Part shown: positions 47,902 through 56,216 of the stretch, one piece after another | Numbering within the stretch: position 1 is the first letter of the stretch | Layout of the letters: each line of letters starts with the position of its first letter | Assembly: GCA_019429405.1 (NCBI GenBank) | Contig: JAHYIZ010000017.1 | Coordinates: 1 to 56,216 of the forward strand | From: Paracoccaceae bacterium | GTDB lineage: Bacteria; Pseudomonadota; Alphaproteobacteria; Rhodobacterales; Rhodobacteraceae | Direction: 5' to 3' | Length of the DNA stretch: 56,216 nt | Position numbers and translations under genes: made by a program | The notes under the pieces: generated by a model | Told to the model about the DNA's origin: nothing | What the model saw: the letters and a program-made list of their open reading frames with translations, nothing else | Databases searched by the model: none

Positions 47902-48992
47902 CCACACGCCCCACGATGATCGAGTTTAAGGACGTGCATAAGTATTATGGCGAGTATCACGCCCTGCGCGGCATAACCGCCAGCATCCGTGCGGGCGAGT
48001 TCTTCTCGCTTCTGGGCCCCTCGGGCTGCGGCAAGACCACGCTGTTGCGCACCATCGCGGGGTTCGAGGATATTTCGTCCGGCGCGGTAATGATCGACGG
48101 CAAGCATATGGAACATGTGCCCGCCAACCAGCGCCCGACCAACATGGTGTTTCAAAACTATGCGATCTTTCCGCATCTGACGGTGGAACAGAACGTGGGC
48201 TTCGGGCTGCGGCGCGAGGGCGGCACCCCGGCCGAAAAGGCCCGCCGGGTCGAGGACGCGCTCGATATGGTGGGGCTCAAGGGCTACGGTCGGCGCGCGG
48301 CGCATGCGCTTTCGGGCGGGCAGCGCCAGCGCGTGGCACTTGCCCGCGCGCTGATCTTGAAGCCCAAGGTGCTGCTGCTCGACGAACCGCTGAGCGCGCT
48401 CGACAAGAAGATGCGCGAGCAGATGCAGGTTGAGCTGATCAAGCTGCAACGGCAGGTCGGCATCACGTTTGTGCTGGTCACGCATGATCAGGAAGAGGCG
48501 CTGGTGATGTCGGACCGCATCGCGGTGATGTTCGAGGGCGAGATCTTGCAACTGGCCGACCCCGAGACGCTCTACCGCCGCCCCAATTCGCGCCGCGTGG
48601 CCGAGTTCATCGGCGTGATGAACTTTCTGCCCGCCGAGGTGCTGGGCGAGGCGGGCGGCCATGTGCAGCTGGAGGTTGCGGGCTTGGGCCGGGTCGATAT
48701 CGAGGCGGCGCAGGGATCAGGCCGCGCGACCGATGGCACCGTGAGCGTGGGCTTTCGCCCCGAGACGCTGACGATTCTTTATGAGGGCCAGAAAGCGATG
48801 GACCGCGAGACCCCCGGCACCGTCGATGAGGTCGTCTATTACGGCGACATGACCTATTACGATGTGCGCCTTGATGGTGTTGACCGGGTGGTGCGAATCT
48901 CGATGCGCAACGTCTTTGGCCGCCCGGTGCTCGACATCGGCACGCGCACGCGCGTTGCATGGTCGGCGGGGGCGCTGGTGCTCTTTCGGTAA
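47898..48992 (+). CDS. ABC transporter ATP-binding protein, PotA-like
   Basis: A 364-residue ATPase. Walker A is GPSGCGKTT (40-48), the signature LSGGQRQRVALARAL, Walker B VLLLDEPLSALD, and the H-loop LVTHDQEEAL. A C-terminal TOBE domain follows (TVSVGFRPETLTILYEG). The start is GTG at 47898, overlapping the PotC-like stop (GTGA), so all three genes are translationally coupled. Its family imports spermidine, putrescine or related molecules. It ends just before the REP-like copy 4. Confidence 0.93.
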   Translation: MTTRPTMIEFKDVHKYYGEYHALRGITASIRAGEFFSLLGPSGCGKTTLLRTIAGFEDISSGAVMIDGKHMEHVPANQRPTNMVFQNYAIFPHLTVEQNVGFGLRREGGTPAEKARRVEDALDMVGLKGYGRRAAHALSGGQRQRVALARALILKPKVLLLDEPLSALDKKMREQMQVELIKLQRQVGITFVLVTHDQEEALVMSDRIAVMFEGEILQLADPETLYRRPNSRRVAEFIGVMNFLPAEVLGEAGGHVQLEVAGLGRVDIEAAQGSGRATDGTVSVGFRPETLTILYEGQKAMDRETPGTVDEVVYYGDMTYYDVRLDGVDRVVRISMRNVFGRPVLDIGTRTRVAWSAGALVLFR

Positions 48993-48993
48993 G

Positions 48994-49043
48994 CGCGGGG
49001 GCCAGCCCCCGCACCCCCGGGGGTATTTGAGCGAAGAAGAGGA
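48994..49043 (+). repeat. GC-rich REP-like intergenic element, copy 4
   Basis: GCGGGGGCCAGCCCCCGC forms a strong hairpin and is followed by ACCCCCGGGGGTATTTGAGC, the family end. It lies directly after the transporter operon and before cysS, in the orientation opposite to copy 3. It probably functions as the operon's transcription end. Bases 49044-49130 show nothing else. Confidence 0.65.
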
Positions 49044-49130
49044 CGGTTTGGGCCAGCAAGGGGGGCGCGGGGTTTTGCATCGGCGCCGGAACCTGTTAGA
49101 CCGCGCGGGCAACGCTGCGTGAGACCCGAG

Positions 49131-50648
49131 ATGACCAAGATCTACCTGACCAACACCAAGACCCGCCGCAAGGCCGAGTTCACGCCGCTCGACCCCGCGA
49201 ATGTGCGGATGTATCTCTGCGGCCCCACGGTCTACGACCGCGCGCACCTGGGCAACGCGCGCCCGGTGGTGGTGTTCGACGTGCTCTATCGGTTGTTGCG
49301 GCACGTCTATGGGCCCGATCATGTGACCTATGTGCGCAATTTCACCGATGTTGACGACAAGATCATTGCGCGGGCAGCGGAGGCGGCGGTGGCTGGTGAC
49401 AGCCGGCCGATGGTAGAGATCATCCACACGCTGACCGACGAAACGATTGGCTGGTATCACGACGACATGGACGCGCTCGGGGCGTTGAAGCCGACGCATG
49501 AGCCGCGCGCCACCGAGTACATCGGCCAGATGGTGGCGATGATCGAGGCGCTGATTGTACGCGGGCATGCCTACGCAGCCGAGGGGCATGTGCTGTTCGA
49601 TGTGCGCAGCTACCCCGAATATGGCGCGCTCTCGGGCCGCTCGGTCGATGACATGATCGCGGGCGCGCGGGTGGAAGTGGCGCCCTACAAGCGCGACCCG
49701 ATGGATTTTGTGCTCTGGAAGCCATCGGATGCTGGCGTGCCGGGGTGGGACAGCCCGTGGGGCCGGGGGCGGCCGGGCTGGCACATCGAATGCTCGGCGA
49801 TGAGCGACGCGCTCTTGGGCCCGAGTTTTGATATCCACGCGGGCGGGATCGACCTGCAATTCCCGCACCACGAAAACGAGATCGCGCAAAGCATGTGCGT
49901 GCACCCTGAGGCGGGGTTTGCGCAGGTCTGGATGCATAACGAGATGTTGCAGGTCGAGGGCAAGAAGATGTCCAAGTCCTTGGGCAATTTCTTCACGGTG
50001 CGGGATTTGCTGGAGAAGGGCGTGCCGGGCGAGGTGATCCGGTTTGTGCTTCTGGGGACGCATTATTCCAAGCCGATGGACTGGACGGAGAAGAAGCGGG
50101 AGGAGGCGGAGGCGACGCTGGCGAAGTGGCGTGAGCTTGTATCAGGCGTCGATGCGAACCAAATCCCCGACCCTGCCGTTCTCGAGGCTCTTTCAGACGA
50201 TCTCAACACGGCTGGCGCAATCGCGGCTCTTCATGAGTGTGAAAACTCCGGAAACGTAGCTGTGCTCAAAGCTTCGGCGAGACTCGTTGGGTTACTAGAA
50301 GACGGGATGGGAGAATGGGCTGTTGCGCGATCTGCATATTACGCGCTGAAATCCGTCCTCGTCGCGAGGGCGAAAGCGCGCGCCAATAAAGACTTCAAGA
50401 CCGCTGATAAGATTCGAAATGTACTTTCTGAATTCGGGATCAGTCTCGAAGATATGCCTGATGGCCGATTCAAGCCGAAACTTGATGCAATCAAGGTGTT
50501 CGAGCACTTCAACGCTTTGCCCTTGCAGGAGAAAAGAGCGTTTATTGGTGACGACAGTTATATGGAGGGCAGCAAAGTTTCTGTTTTTCTTGTGACGAAT
50601 GCATACCAGCAAATGGTCAGCAAGAAGATCTTGGAGGCCCTGAAATGA
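49131..50648 (+). CDS. cysS: Cysteinyl-tRNA synthetase with atypical C-terminal end
   Basis: A 505-residue class I synthetase for tRNA-Cys. The zinc/Cys site is supported by Cys30 in [22 protein letters not shown] and [11 protein letters not shown]; the HIGH motif reads HLGN (39-42), and KMSKS is at 279-283. The last 170 or so residues (from about 50140) differ in base composition and codon choice from the first part; I count 26 G+C in 60 bases at 50401-50460 against 36 in 60 at 49441-49500. The final segment ([20 protein letters not shown] and on) does not resemble the usual short CysS tail, and the protein is 20-40 residues longer than typical. ATG at 49131 is preferred over an upstream GTG. 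Confidence 0.93.
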   Translation: MTKIYLTNTKTRRKAEFTPLDPANVRMYLCGPTVYDRAHLGNARPVVVFDVLYRLLRHVYGPDHVTYVRNFTDVDDKIIARAAEAAVAGDSRPMVEIIHTLTDETIGWYHDDMDALGALKPTHEPRATEYIGQMVAMIEALIVRGHAYAAEGHVLFDVRSYPEYGALSGRSVDDMIAGARVEVAPYKRDPMDFVLWKPSDAGVPGWDSPWGRGRPGWHIECSAMSDALLGPSFDIHAGGIDLQFPHHENEIAQSMCVHPEAGFAQVWMHNEMLQVEGKKMSKSLGNFFTVRDLLEKGVPGEVIRFVLLGTHYSKPMDWTEKKREEAEATLAKWRELVSGVDANQIPDPAVLEALSDDLNTAGAIAALHECENSGNVAVLKASARLVGLLEDGMGEWAVARSAYYALKSVLVARAKARANKDFKTADKIRNVLSEFGISLEDMPDGRFKPKLDAIKVFEHFNALPLQEKRAFIGDDSYMEGSKVSVFLVTNAYQQMVSKKILEALK

Positions 50649-50664
50649 CCCCGCGCACCACAGA

Positions 50665-50732
50665 GGGCAGCGCCCGGGCCGCCGGGGGGGGCGAGAAGCG
50701 CCCGCCCCGGGGGGGCGGGTCGGGCGCTGCCC
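50665..50732. repeat. Large nested inverted repeat between cysS and cimA
   Basis: GGGCAGCGCCCG (50665-50676) and CGGGCGCTGCCC (50721-50732) are perfect complements 12 bases long. Inside, CCCGCCCC (50701-50708) pairs with GGGGCGGG (50712-50719). The structure is very GC-rich and could fold as a stable RNA end or DNA cruciform. A short direct repeat of CCCGGGCAAGG follows to about 50751. Remaining bases up to 50828 hold the GGAGGGAAAG ribosome site of cimA. Confidence 0.65.
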
Positions 50733-50828
50733 GGGCAAGGGGCCCGGGCAAGGCCGGGGTGACTTGCTGGGCCTGTGCGGGGGTGCGCACGAACCGAGTT
50801 GCCGGAGGCTCGGAGGGAAAGACACAAC

Positions 50829-52451
50829 ATGACTAAAACCCGCCTCTATCTCTTCGACACAACCCTCCGCGATGGCCAGCAAACCCAGGGCGTGCAGTTT
50901 TCGGTGGCGGAAAAGTTGCAGATCGCACAGGCGCTCGATGCGCTCGGGGTCGATTACATCGAGGGCGGCTGGCCGGGGGCGAACCCGACCGACAGCGAGT
51001 TTTTCGACAGCCGTCCGCAAACCCGCGCCACCTTTACCGCCTTTGGCATGACCAAGCGGGTCGGGCGGTCGGCCGAAAACGACGATGTTCTGGCGGCGGT
51101 GATGAATGCGCGCACGCCCGCGGTGTGCCTCGTCGGCAAGACCCACCCTTACCATGTGGAAGCCGCGCTTGGGGTCGGCCTCGAGGAGAATCGCGCAGCG
51201 ATCGAAGAAAGCATCGCGCATGTGGTGGCCGAGGGGCGCGAGGCGATGCTGGACGCCGAGCATTTCTTTGATGGCTACCGCGCCGACCCTGCCTATGCGC
51301 TTTCCTGCCTGCGCGCCGCGCTTGATGCGGGCGCGCGCTGGGTGGTGCTGTGTGATACCAACGGCGGCACTTTGCCCGCCGAGGTCGGGCGCGTGGTGGC
51401 CGAGGTGATCGCGGCGGGGGTGCCGGGCGACCGCCTTGGCATTCATTGCCATGATGATACCGGCAATGCGGTCGCCAACACGCTGGCCGCGATCGACGCA
51501 GGGGCGCGGCAGGTGCAAGGCACGCTCAACGGGCTTGGCGAGCGGTGCGGCAATGCCAACCTCACCACGCTGATCCCCAGCCTGCTGCTCAAGCATCCCT
51601 ACGCCGGGCGCTTTGAAACCGGGGTCACGCGCGAAGCCTTGGCGGGCATGGTGCGCCTTAGCCGGATGCTTGATGACATTCTCAACCGGGTGCCGCTGCG
51701 CAGCGCGCCCTACGTTGGTGCCAGCGCTTTTGCGCACAAGGGCGGGTTGCACGCGAGCGCCGTGCTGAAAGACCCCGCGACCTATGAGCATATCGACCCC
51801 GCGCGCGTCGGCAATGCGCGGCTGATTCCGATGAGCAATCAGGCGGGGCAATCGAACCTGCGCGCGCAGCTTGCGGGTGCGGGCATCGAGGTTGACCCGC
51901 GCGACCCACGCCTTGCGCGCATTCTCGAGGTCGTGAAAGAGCGCGAAGACCAAGGCTACGCCTATGACGGCGCGCAGGCCAGTTTTGAACTGGTGGCGCG
52001 GCGCGAGTTGGGGCTTTTGCCCGCCTATTTCGAGGTCAAGCGCTACCGGGTGACGGTGGAACGGCGCAAGAACAAGTATGACCGCATGGTCAGTCTTTCA
52101 GAGGCCGTGGTGGTGGTGAAAATCGGCGAGCAAAAGATGCTGTCGGTTTCCGAAAGCATGGATGCGGCGGGGTCTGACCGTGGCCCGGTCAATGCGCTCG
52201 CCAAGGCGCTGGCCAAGGACCTTGGCCCCTATCAGGCCTGTATTGATGACATGAAGCTGGTGGATTTCAAGGTGCGCATCACCCAAGGCGGCACCGAGGC
52301 GGTCACGCGCGTCATCATCGACAGCGAAGACGGGCAGGGGCGGCGATGGTCAACCGTCGGGGTCAGCCCCAACATTGTCGATGCGAGTTTTGAGGCGCTC
52401 CTCGATGCGATGATCTGGAAGCTGGTGCGTGACGGGGTGGCGGCGGCATGA
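50829..52451 (+). CDS. cimA: Citramalate synthase
   Basis: A 540-residue enzyme of the 2-isopropylmalate synthase/homocitrate family, which condenses acetyl-CoA with pyruvate to (R)-citramalate in a threonine-independent isoleucine route. It opens KTRLYLFDTTLRDGQQTQG with the catalytic DTTLRDG and has the metal-binding GIHCHDDTGNAVANT. A C-terminal LeuA-like allosteric domain (about 385-525) is present, so isoleucine feedback is likely. ATG at 50829 follows a GGAGG site. An ATGA overlap couples it to the next gene. A 2-isopropylmalate synthase substrate is less likely because of overall length and motif context. Confidence 0.93.
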   Translation: MTKTRLYLFDTTLRDGQQTQGVQFSVAEKLQIAQALDALGVDYIEGGWPGANPTDSEFFDSRPQTRATFTAFGMTKRVGRSAENDDVLAAVMNARTPAVCLVGKTHPYHVEAALGVGLEENRAAIEESIAHVVAEGREAMLDAEHFFDGYRADPAYALSCLRAALDAGARWVVLCDTNGGTLPAEVGRVVAEVIAAGVPGDRLGIHCHDDTGNAVANTLAAIDAGARQVQGTLNGLGERCGNANLTTLIPSLLLKHPYAGRFETGVTREALAGMVRLSRMLDDILNRVPLRSAPYVGASAFAHKGGLHASAVLKDPATYEHIDPARVGNARLIPMSNQAGQSNLRAQLAGAGIEVDPRDPRLARILEVVKEREDQGYAYDGAQASFELVARRELGLLPAYFEVKRYRVTVERRKNKYDRMVSLSEAVVVVKIGEQKMLSVSESMDAAGSDRGPVNALAKALAKDLGPYQACIDDMKLVDFKVRITQGGTEAVTRVIIDSEDGQGRRWSTVGVSPNIVDASFEALLDAMIWKLVRDGVAAA

Positions 52452-53224
52452 GCCTGCATGCCTGTGCCGATCTGGTCCGCGCGCATGACGCGGACCGTTT
52501 TACCGCCACGCTTGCGGCACCGCCCGCCGCTCGGCCCCGTCTCTGGCCACTCTATGCGTTCAACCTCGAACTGGCGCGCGCGCCCTGGGCAAGTGCCGAG
52601 CCGATGGTGGCCGAAATGCGCCTGCAATGGTGGGTCGATGCGCTCGATGGCCTGGCGGCAGGCACCGGCGCCGCGTCGCATGAGGTGCTGGCAGCGCTGG
52701 CGCCGCTGCTGGCCGAGACGCCCGCCCTTGCGCAGCCGCTTGCCGCCATGGCCGAAGCGCGCCGGCGCGAGTGCTGGCGCGAAGGTTTTGCCGACCTGAG
52801 CGTGCTTGGCGCACATCTCGACGCCACCTCGGGCAACCTGATGTGGGCGGCGGCGCTGGTGCTGGGGGCGCCTGCCGGGGCCGAGCCCGTGGTGCGCGAT
52901 TTTGCCTGGGGGGCGGGGCTCGCCAACTGGCTACGCGCGGTTCCCGCGCTGGTGGCACATGGCATCGCGCCCTTGCCCGATACCCGCCACGGCGTCGTGG
53001 CGGCGCTGGCGCGCGACGGGCTGGCACGCATTGCACGGGCGCGCGCCGGCCGCGCGGGCCTGCCCGGCGCCGCGGCACCTGCGCTGTTTCCGGGCTATCT
53101 GGCCGCGGGCGTATTGCGACGTGCCGCGTCACACCCTGACCGGGTTGCTTCTGGGCTGCTGGAGCCGTCGGAATTTGCCCGCCGCGCGGGCCTTTTGCGC
53201 CCGGCGTTCACAGGGCGCTGGTAG
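52448..53224 (+). CDS. Squalene/phytoene synthase-family protein, NDUFAF6-like
   Basis: A 258-residue member of the trans-isoprenyl synthase (squalene/phytoene synthase) fold. The usual first aspartate-rich motif for binding prenyl diphosphate is missing: where it is expected the protein reads LYAFNLELARAPW, followed by EMRLQWWVDALDGL. These two stretches and GLANWLRAVPAL match the pattern of NDUFAF6, the eukaryotic complex I assembly factor that lost synthase activity. A bacterial complex I assembly role is therefore plausible. It overlaps cimA by four bases (ATGA), with no clear functional tie. Carotenoid or hopanoid synthesis is unlikely. Confidence 0.78.
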   Translation: MSLHACADLVRAHDADRFTATLAAPPAARPRLWPLYAFNLELARAPWASAEPMVAEMRLQWWVDALDGLAAGTGAASHEVLAALAPLLAETPALAQPLAAMAEARRRECWREGFADLSVLGAHLDATSGNLMWAAALVLGAPAGAEPVVRDFAWGAGLANWLRAVPALVAHGIAPLPDTRHGVVAALARDGLARIARARAGRAGLPGAAAPALFPGYLAAGVLRRAASHPDRVASGLLEPSEFARRAGLLRPAFTGRW

Positions 53225-53334
53225 CGCGCGGGCCTTAAACGAATCTTCAGCACTCTCGGCAAAGGTCACGCCAGGGCAGCGCCAGCCTGCCTGCCGCGCA
53301 AGTCTGCGCACCCGGTGTGTCTCGGAGTCGGTCT

Positions 53335-56216
53335 ATGCTGTCATTCAACAACCTGAAACTGGGCGTAAAGCTGCCCCTGATGCTTGCGCTGCTTGCCGTT
53401 GCCGGGCTTGGCGTCATGGGCATGCTCGCCTACCGCAACGCCAGCGATGTGCTTGATCGCGGCGGCATGTCCAAGCTGCAAGACACACTGGCCAGCCGCA
53501 AGAGCGAGGTTGAAAACCTCTCGCGCGAGCTTCTGGTTGAGGCGCGCAGCGAGGCTGCGGCGCTGACCACACAGCGCGCGCTGCGCGAATTCGGCTCTGC
53601 ATGGACGCGGATTGAGGGTGACCCGCAGGCCTATCTCGACAAGACCTACGGCAGCGGCAGCGACACCCCTGCGGGCACGCGCGATACGGTCGAATATGCC
53701 GGCGATCTGACCGATTATTCGATCGTGCACCGCCGCTATCACGCGGCGCTGCGCGGCGTGCGCGACAAAAGCGGCTTTCAGGACGTGTTTCTCATCGATG
53801 TCACCGGGCGTGTTCTCTATTCGGTTGAAAAGAATGCTGATTACGCAACCAACCTGCTCGCCGGCGCAGGTGCCGAAACCGGCCTCGGCCGGGTCGTGGA
53901 CAAGGCGTTTGCGGCGCCCGACGGCGGGCCCGTAACCTCCGATTTCGGGCATTATGCGCCTTCGGGGGGCCTTCCGGCGGCCTTTGTCGCGGTGCCTGTG
54001 AAAACTGCCGAGGGGCTTACGCTCGGGCTGATTGCGTTTCAGATCGGCCCGGACCGGCTTGAGGCGATCTTGCGGCGGCCGCAGGGCCTTGGCGCAACCG
54101 GGCAGGTCTATCTTGTCGGTGTCGATGGGCGCATGCGCTCAAACCTCAGACTGTCATCCGAACCTGCCTTTTTGCAGCGTTCGGTCGAAAGCGAGGCGGT
54201 CACACGGGCGATGCAGGCCGATGCGGGAATCATCGAAGCCGCCGGGCTGGGCGGCGCAGCCGCGCATGTTGCCTATGACCGGGCCGAATTTCTGGGCAAC
54301 CGTTATGCGATCTTGCTGGAACAGGATGAGGCGGAACTGCTTGCGCCTTCGGCGGCGCTCGGGCGCACGCTGGCACTGCAAGGCGGCGTTCTGACATTCC
54401 TGTTCGTGGCAATCGCTTGGCTTTTGGCGCGCTCGCTTTCAAGACCGTTGCGCGCGGTGGGCGGCGCGATGCACCGAATCGCTTCGCGCGACATGGAAAC
54501 CGAAGTGCCGCACCGCGCCCGTGGCGACGAAGTGGGCGAAATTGCGCGCGCGCTAGAAGATTTCCGCGCCGCGTTGATCGAAGCCGAGGCCGTTGCGCAA
54601 GATGGCTACCTGAAAGGGGCTGCCTTCGAAGGCACCTCTGCCGCGATGATGATGACAACGCCCGACTTCTGCATCAGCTATGTCAACGCCGCATTGGTCG
54701 CGCTGGTGCAAGAAGCGATTGAGGAGTTTCGCAAGGTGACGCCCGACATTGATGCCGAAAAGCTTCTGGGGCGCGATATCGATGTGTTCCACAAGATGCC
54801 TGGTCGCGTGCGCGCGATTCTCTCTGACCCGAAGAATTTGCCCTATCACGCTGATATCGCACTCGGAACCCGCCGCTACGGGCTTGAGATCACCGCTGTC
54901 ACGATGCCGGGGCGCGGCGCGCTCGGCTATGTCGTGGAGTGGCGCGATGTCACGGTGGCGCGCATGAACATCTCGACGCTGAGCGCGATTGATCGCAACC
55001 AGATCACCGCGAGTTTCGACCCCGACTGGCGTCTGGCTGCTGCCAACGCCAACCTGCTTGCCTGCATCGGAAAACCGCTTGACGCGGTGATCGGCGTGCA
55101 GTTCGCCGACTTCATTCAGGTGCAAGCCGCGGCAGAGATGGGTGAAGACAGCATGCGCGCGCGCTTTGCGCAGGGCGAAACCATAACTTCCCGTATGACA
55201 CTCGCCGGGCCTTCGGGTGAACCGGTGGTGATTGATGGCAGCATCACGCCCGTGCTCGACCGCAAGGGGGTGGTTCTGAAATACCTCCTGATGGCGATCG
55301 ACGTGACCGACGCACAAGAGCGCCTGCAATCTGCCGAAGCCGCGCGGCGTGCGGTGGTCGCCGCGCAAGAGGCGGTGGTAGAGGCCCTCCGCCTGGCGCT
55401 TGGCAGGCTTTCGGATGGTGACCTGACAGCGCAGATCGACACGAGTTTCGAGGCCGAACACGAACAGTTGCTCGCCGATTTCAACACCGCTGCCGCCACC
55501 CTGCACGACGTCATCCAGACCGTGATCGAGAACGCAGGCGGGATCGAAAGCGACGCCAAAGAGATTACGACAGCGGCTGACGATCTCAGCCGCCGCACGG
55601 AACAGCAGGCCGCGACGCTGGAACAGACCGCAGCCGCACTCGATCAATTGACGGTGTCGGTGCACTCGGCGGCGCAAGGCGCTTCGGACGCGAGCCGCAA
55701 CGTCGCCGAAGCGCGCGCCAGCGCCGAGGCGTCAGGTGCCATTGTCGAACAGGCGGTCAGCGCGATGGGTGAAATCGCATCGTCTTCGGCCCAAATCGCA
55801 AAGATTATCAGCGTGATTGACGATATTGCCTTCCAGACCAACCTGCTTGCGCTCAATGCCGGGGTCGAGGCCGCGCGCGCGGGCGAGGCGGGGCGCGGCT
55901 TTGCCGTAGTTGCCTCCGAGGTGCGCGCGCTCGCGCAGCGCTCGTCAGACGCGGCGCGCGAAATCGACGGGTTGATCACAGCTTCCACCGGTCAGGTTCG
56001 GCGCGGCGTTGATCTGGTTGGTCAGGCGGGGGCCGCGCTTGGGCACATCGTGACCTCGGTCTCAGATATCGCCGGGCGGGTCGATGCCATTGCCGGCTCG
56101 GCGCAGGAACAAGCGGCGGGTCTGGCCGAGATCAACACCGCCGTAAACCAGCTTGATCAGGTGACTCAGCAAAACGCGGCCATGTTTGAACAAACGACCG
56201 CTGCAAGCCACGCCCT
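53335..56216 (+). CDS. Methyl-accepting chemotaxis protein with two PAS-like domains, partial
   Basis: At least 960 residues; the frame is open to the window edge, so the C-terminus is missing. Two membrane segments (about residues 12-32 and 348-368) bound a 315-residue periplasmic sensor. A HAMP domain (about 370-425) follows, then two PAS-like segments (about 435-540 and 550-660), a second HAMP-like stretch and the signalling region (about 745-960). The hairpin tip reads [20 protein letters not shown], the core receptor signature, with Gly for the usual Ala. It should control CheA. The ATG at 53335 is the first in frame; the 110 bases upstream show no clear promoter. The ligand is unknown. 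Confidence 0.93.
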   Translation, partial: MLSFNNLKLGVKLPLMLALLAVAGLGVMGMLAYRNASDVLDRGGMSKLQDTLASRKSEVENLSRELLVEARSEAAALTTQRALREFGSAWTRIEGDPQAYLDKTYGSGSDTPAGTRDTVEYAGDLTDYSIVHRRYHAALRGVRDKSGFQDVFLIDVTGRVLYSVEKNADYATNLLAGAGAETGLGRVVDKAFAAPDGGPVTSDFGHYAPSGGLPAAFVAVPVKTAEGLTLGLIAFQIGPDRLEAILRRPQGLGATGQVYLVGVDGRMRSNLRLSSEPAFLQRSVESEAVTRAMQADAGIIEAAGLGGAAAHVAYDRAEFLGNRYAILLEQDEAELLAPSAALGRTLALQGGVLTFLFVAIAWLLARSLSRPLRAVGGAMHRIASRDMETEVPHRARGDEVGEIARALEDFRAALIEAEAVAQDGYLKGAAFEGTSAAMMMTTPDFCISYVNAALVALVQEAIEEFRKVTPDIDAEKLLGRDIDVFHKMPGRVRAILSDPKNLPYHADIALGTRRYGLEITAVTMPGRGALGYVVEWRDVTVARMNISTLSAIDRNQITASFDPDWRLAAANANLLACIGKPLDAVIGVQFADFIQVQAAAEMGEDSMRARFAQGETITSRMTLAGPSGEPVVIDGSITPVLDRKGVVLKYLLMAIDVTDAQERLQSAEAARRAVVAAQEAVVEALRLALGRLSDGDLTAQIDTSFEAEHEQLLADFNTAAATLHDVIQTVIENAGGIESDAKEITTAADDLSRRTEQQAATLEQTAAALDQLTVSVHSAAQGASDASRNVAEARASAEASGAIVEQAVSAMGEIASSSAQIAKIISVIDDIAFQTNLLALNAGVEAARAGEAGRGFAVVASEVRALAQRSSDAAREIDGLITASTGQVRRGVDLVGQAGAALGHIVTSVSDIAGRVDAIAGSAQEQAAGLAEINTAVNQLDQVTQQNAAMFEQTTAASHA

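Overview
The window reads as about 56 kb of chromosome from a high-GC alphaproteobacterium, most likely a member of Rhodobacteraceae (Rhodobacterales). The evidence is gene content and protein style: rplU-rpmA-GNAT-obgE-proB synteny, aerobic cobaltochelatase CobS/CobT, a DUF1127 protein, malate synthase G with GlcG, citramalate synthase, a chemoreceptor with an alphaproteobacterial signalling hairpin, and TGA-N9-TCA iron boxes. I saw no rRNA, tRNA, CRISPR array, prophage, complete insertion sequence or replication origin. Most of the window is ordinary housekeeping DNA.

Layout. 1-6.4 kb: the 3' end of an ABC-F gene (uup), an alpha-methylacyl-CoA racemase-like gene, rplU-rpmA with a structured leader, two GNAT genes (one a double-domain fusion), obgE and proB. 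6.4-16.6 kb: tyrS divergent from an AnmK homologue with eroded motifs; cobS and cobT separated by a 1.3 kb, partly AT-rich insert holding two broken genes and a reversed flavin reductase; then an M24 aminopeptidase, a D-lactate dehydrogenase-like flavoprotein and a small NTF2-like protein. 16.6-21.2 kb: nucleoside hydrolase, an orphan ferric-iron binding protein under tandem iron-box-like sites, an ABC-F ATPase (YheS type) and ndk. 21.2-28.5 kb: selO, a YjdF-like membrane protein, an EEP phosphatase, eno, a J-domain protein, a DUF4177 protein and gatB. 28.7-35.3 kb: a 1-Cys peroxiredoxin, a probable WS/DGAT-type acyltransferase, pepN, and an ArsR-two-SRPBCC operon with an operator over its start codon. 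35.4-43.9 kb: glcB-glcG, EI24 and nitroreductase genes, doxX, gyrA, hpt and a coq10/ratA-type gene. 44-49 kb: DUF1127 gene, a MocR regulator and a PotB/PotC/PotA-type ABC transporter without its binding protein. 49-56.2 kb: cysS (with a compositionally foreign 3' end), cimA, an NDUFAF6-like protein and a chemoreceptor cut by the window edge.

The most noteworthy items are the mosaic 3' end of cysS, the eroded AnmK, the HxxxEG acyltransferase next to a peroxiredoxin, the broken genes between cobS and cobT, the operator-like palindromes (iron box, ArsR, MocR), and two families of intergenic repeats: a roughly 125-bp element after both ndk and eno, and a GC-rich REP-like element with four copies, two of which bracket the transporter operon in opposite orientation. 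I found no convincing multi-gene system of a wholly new kind.
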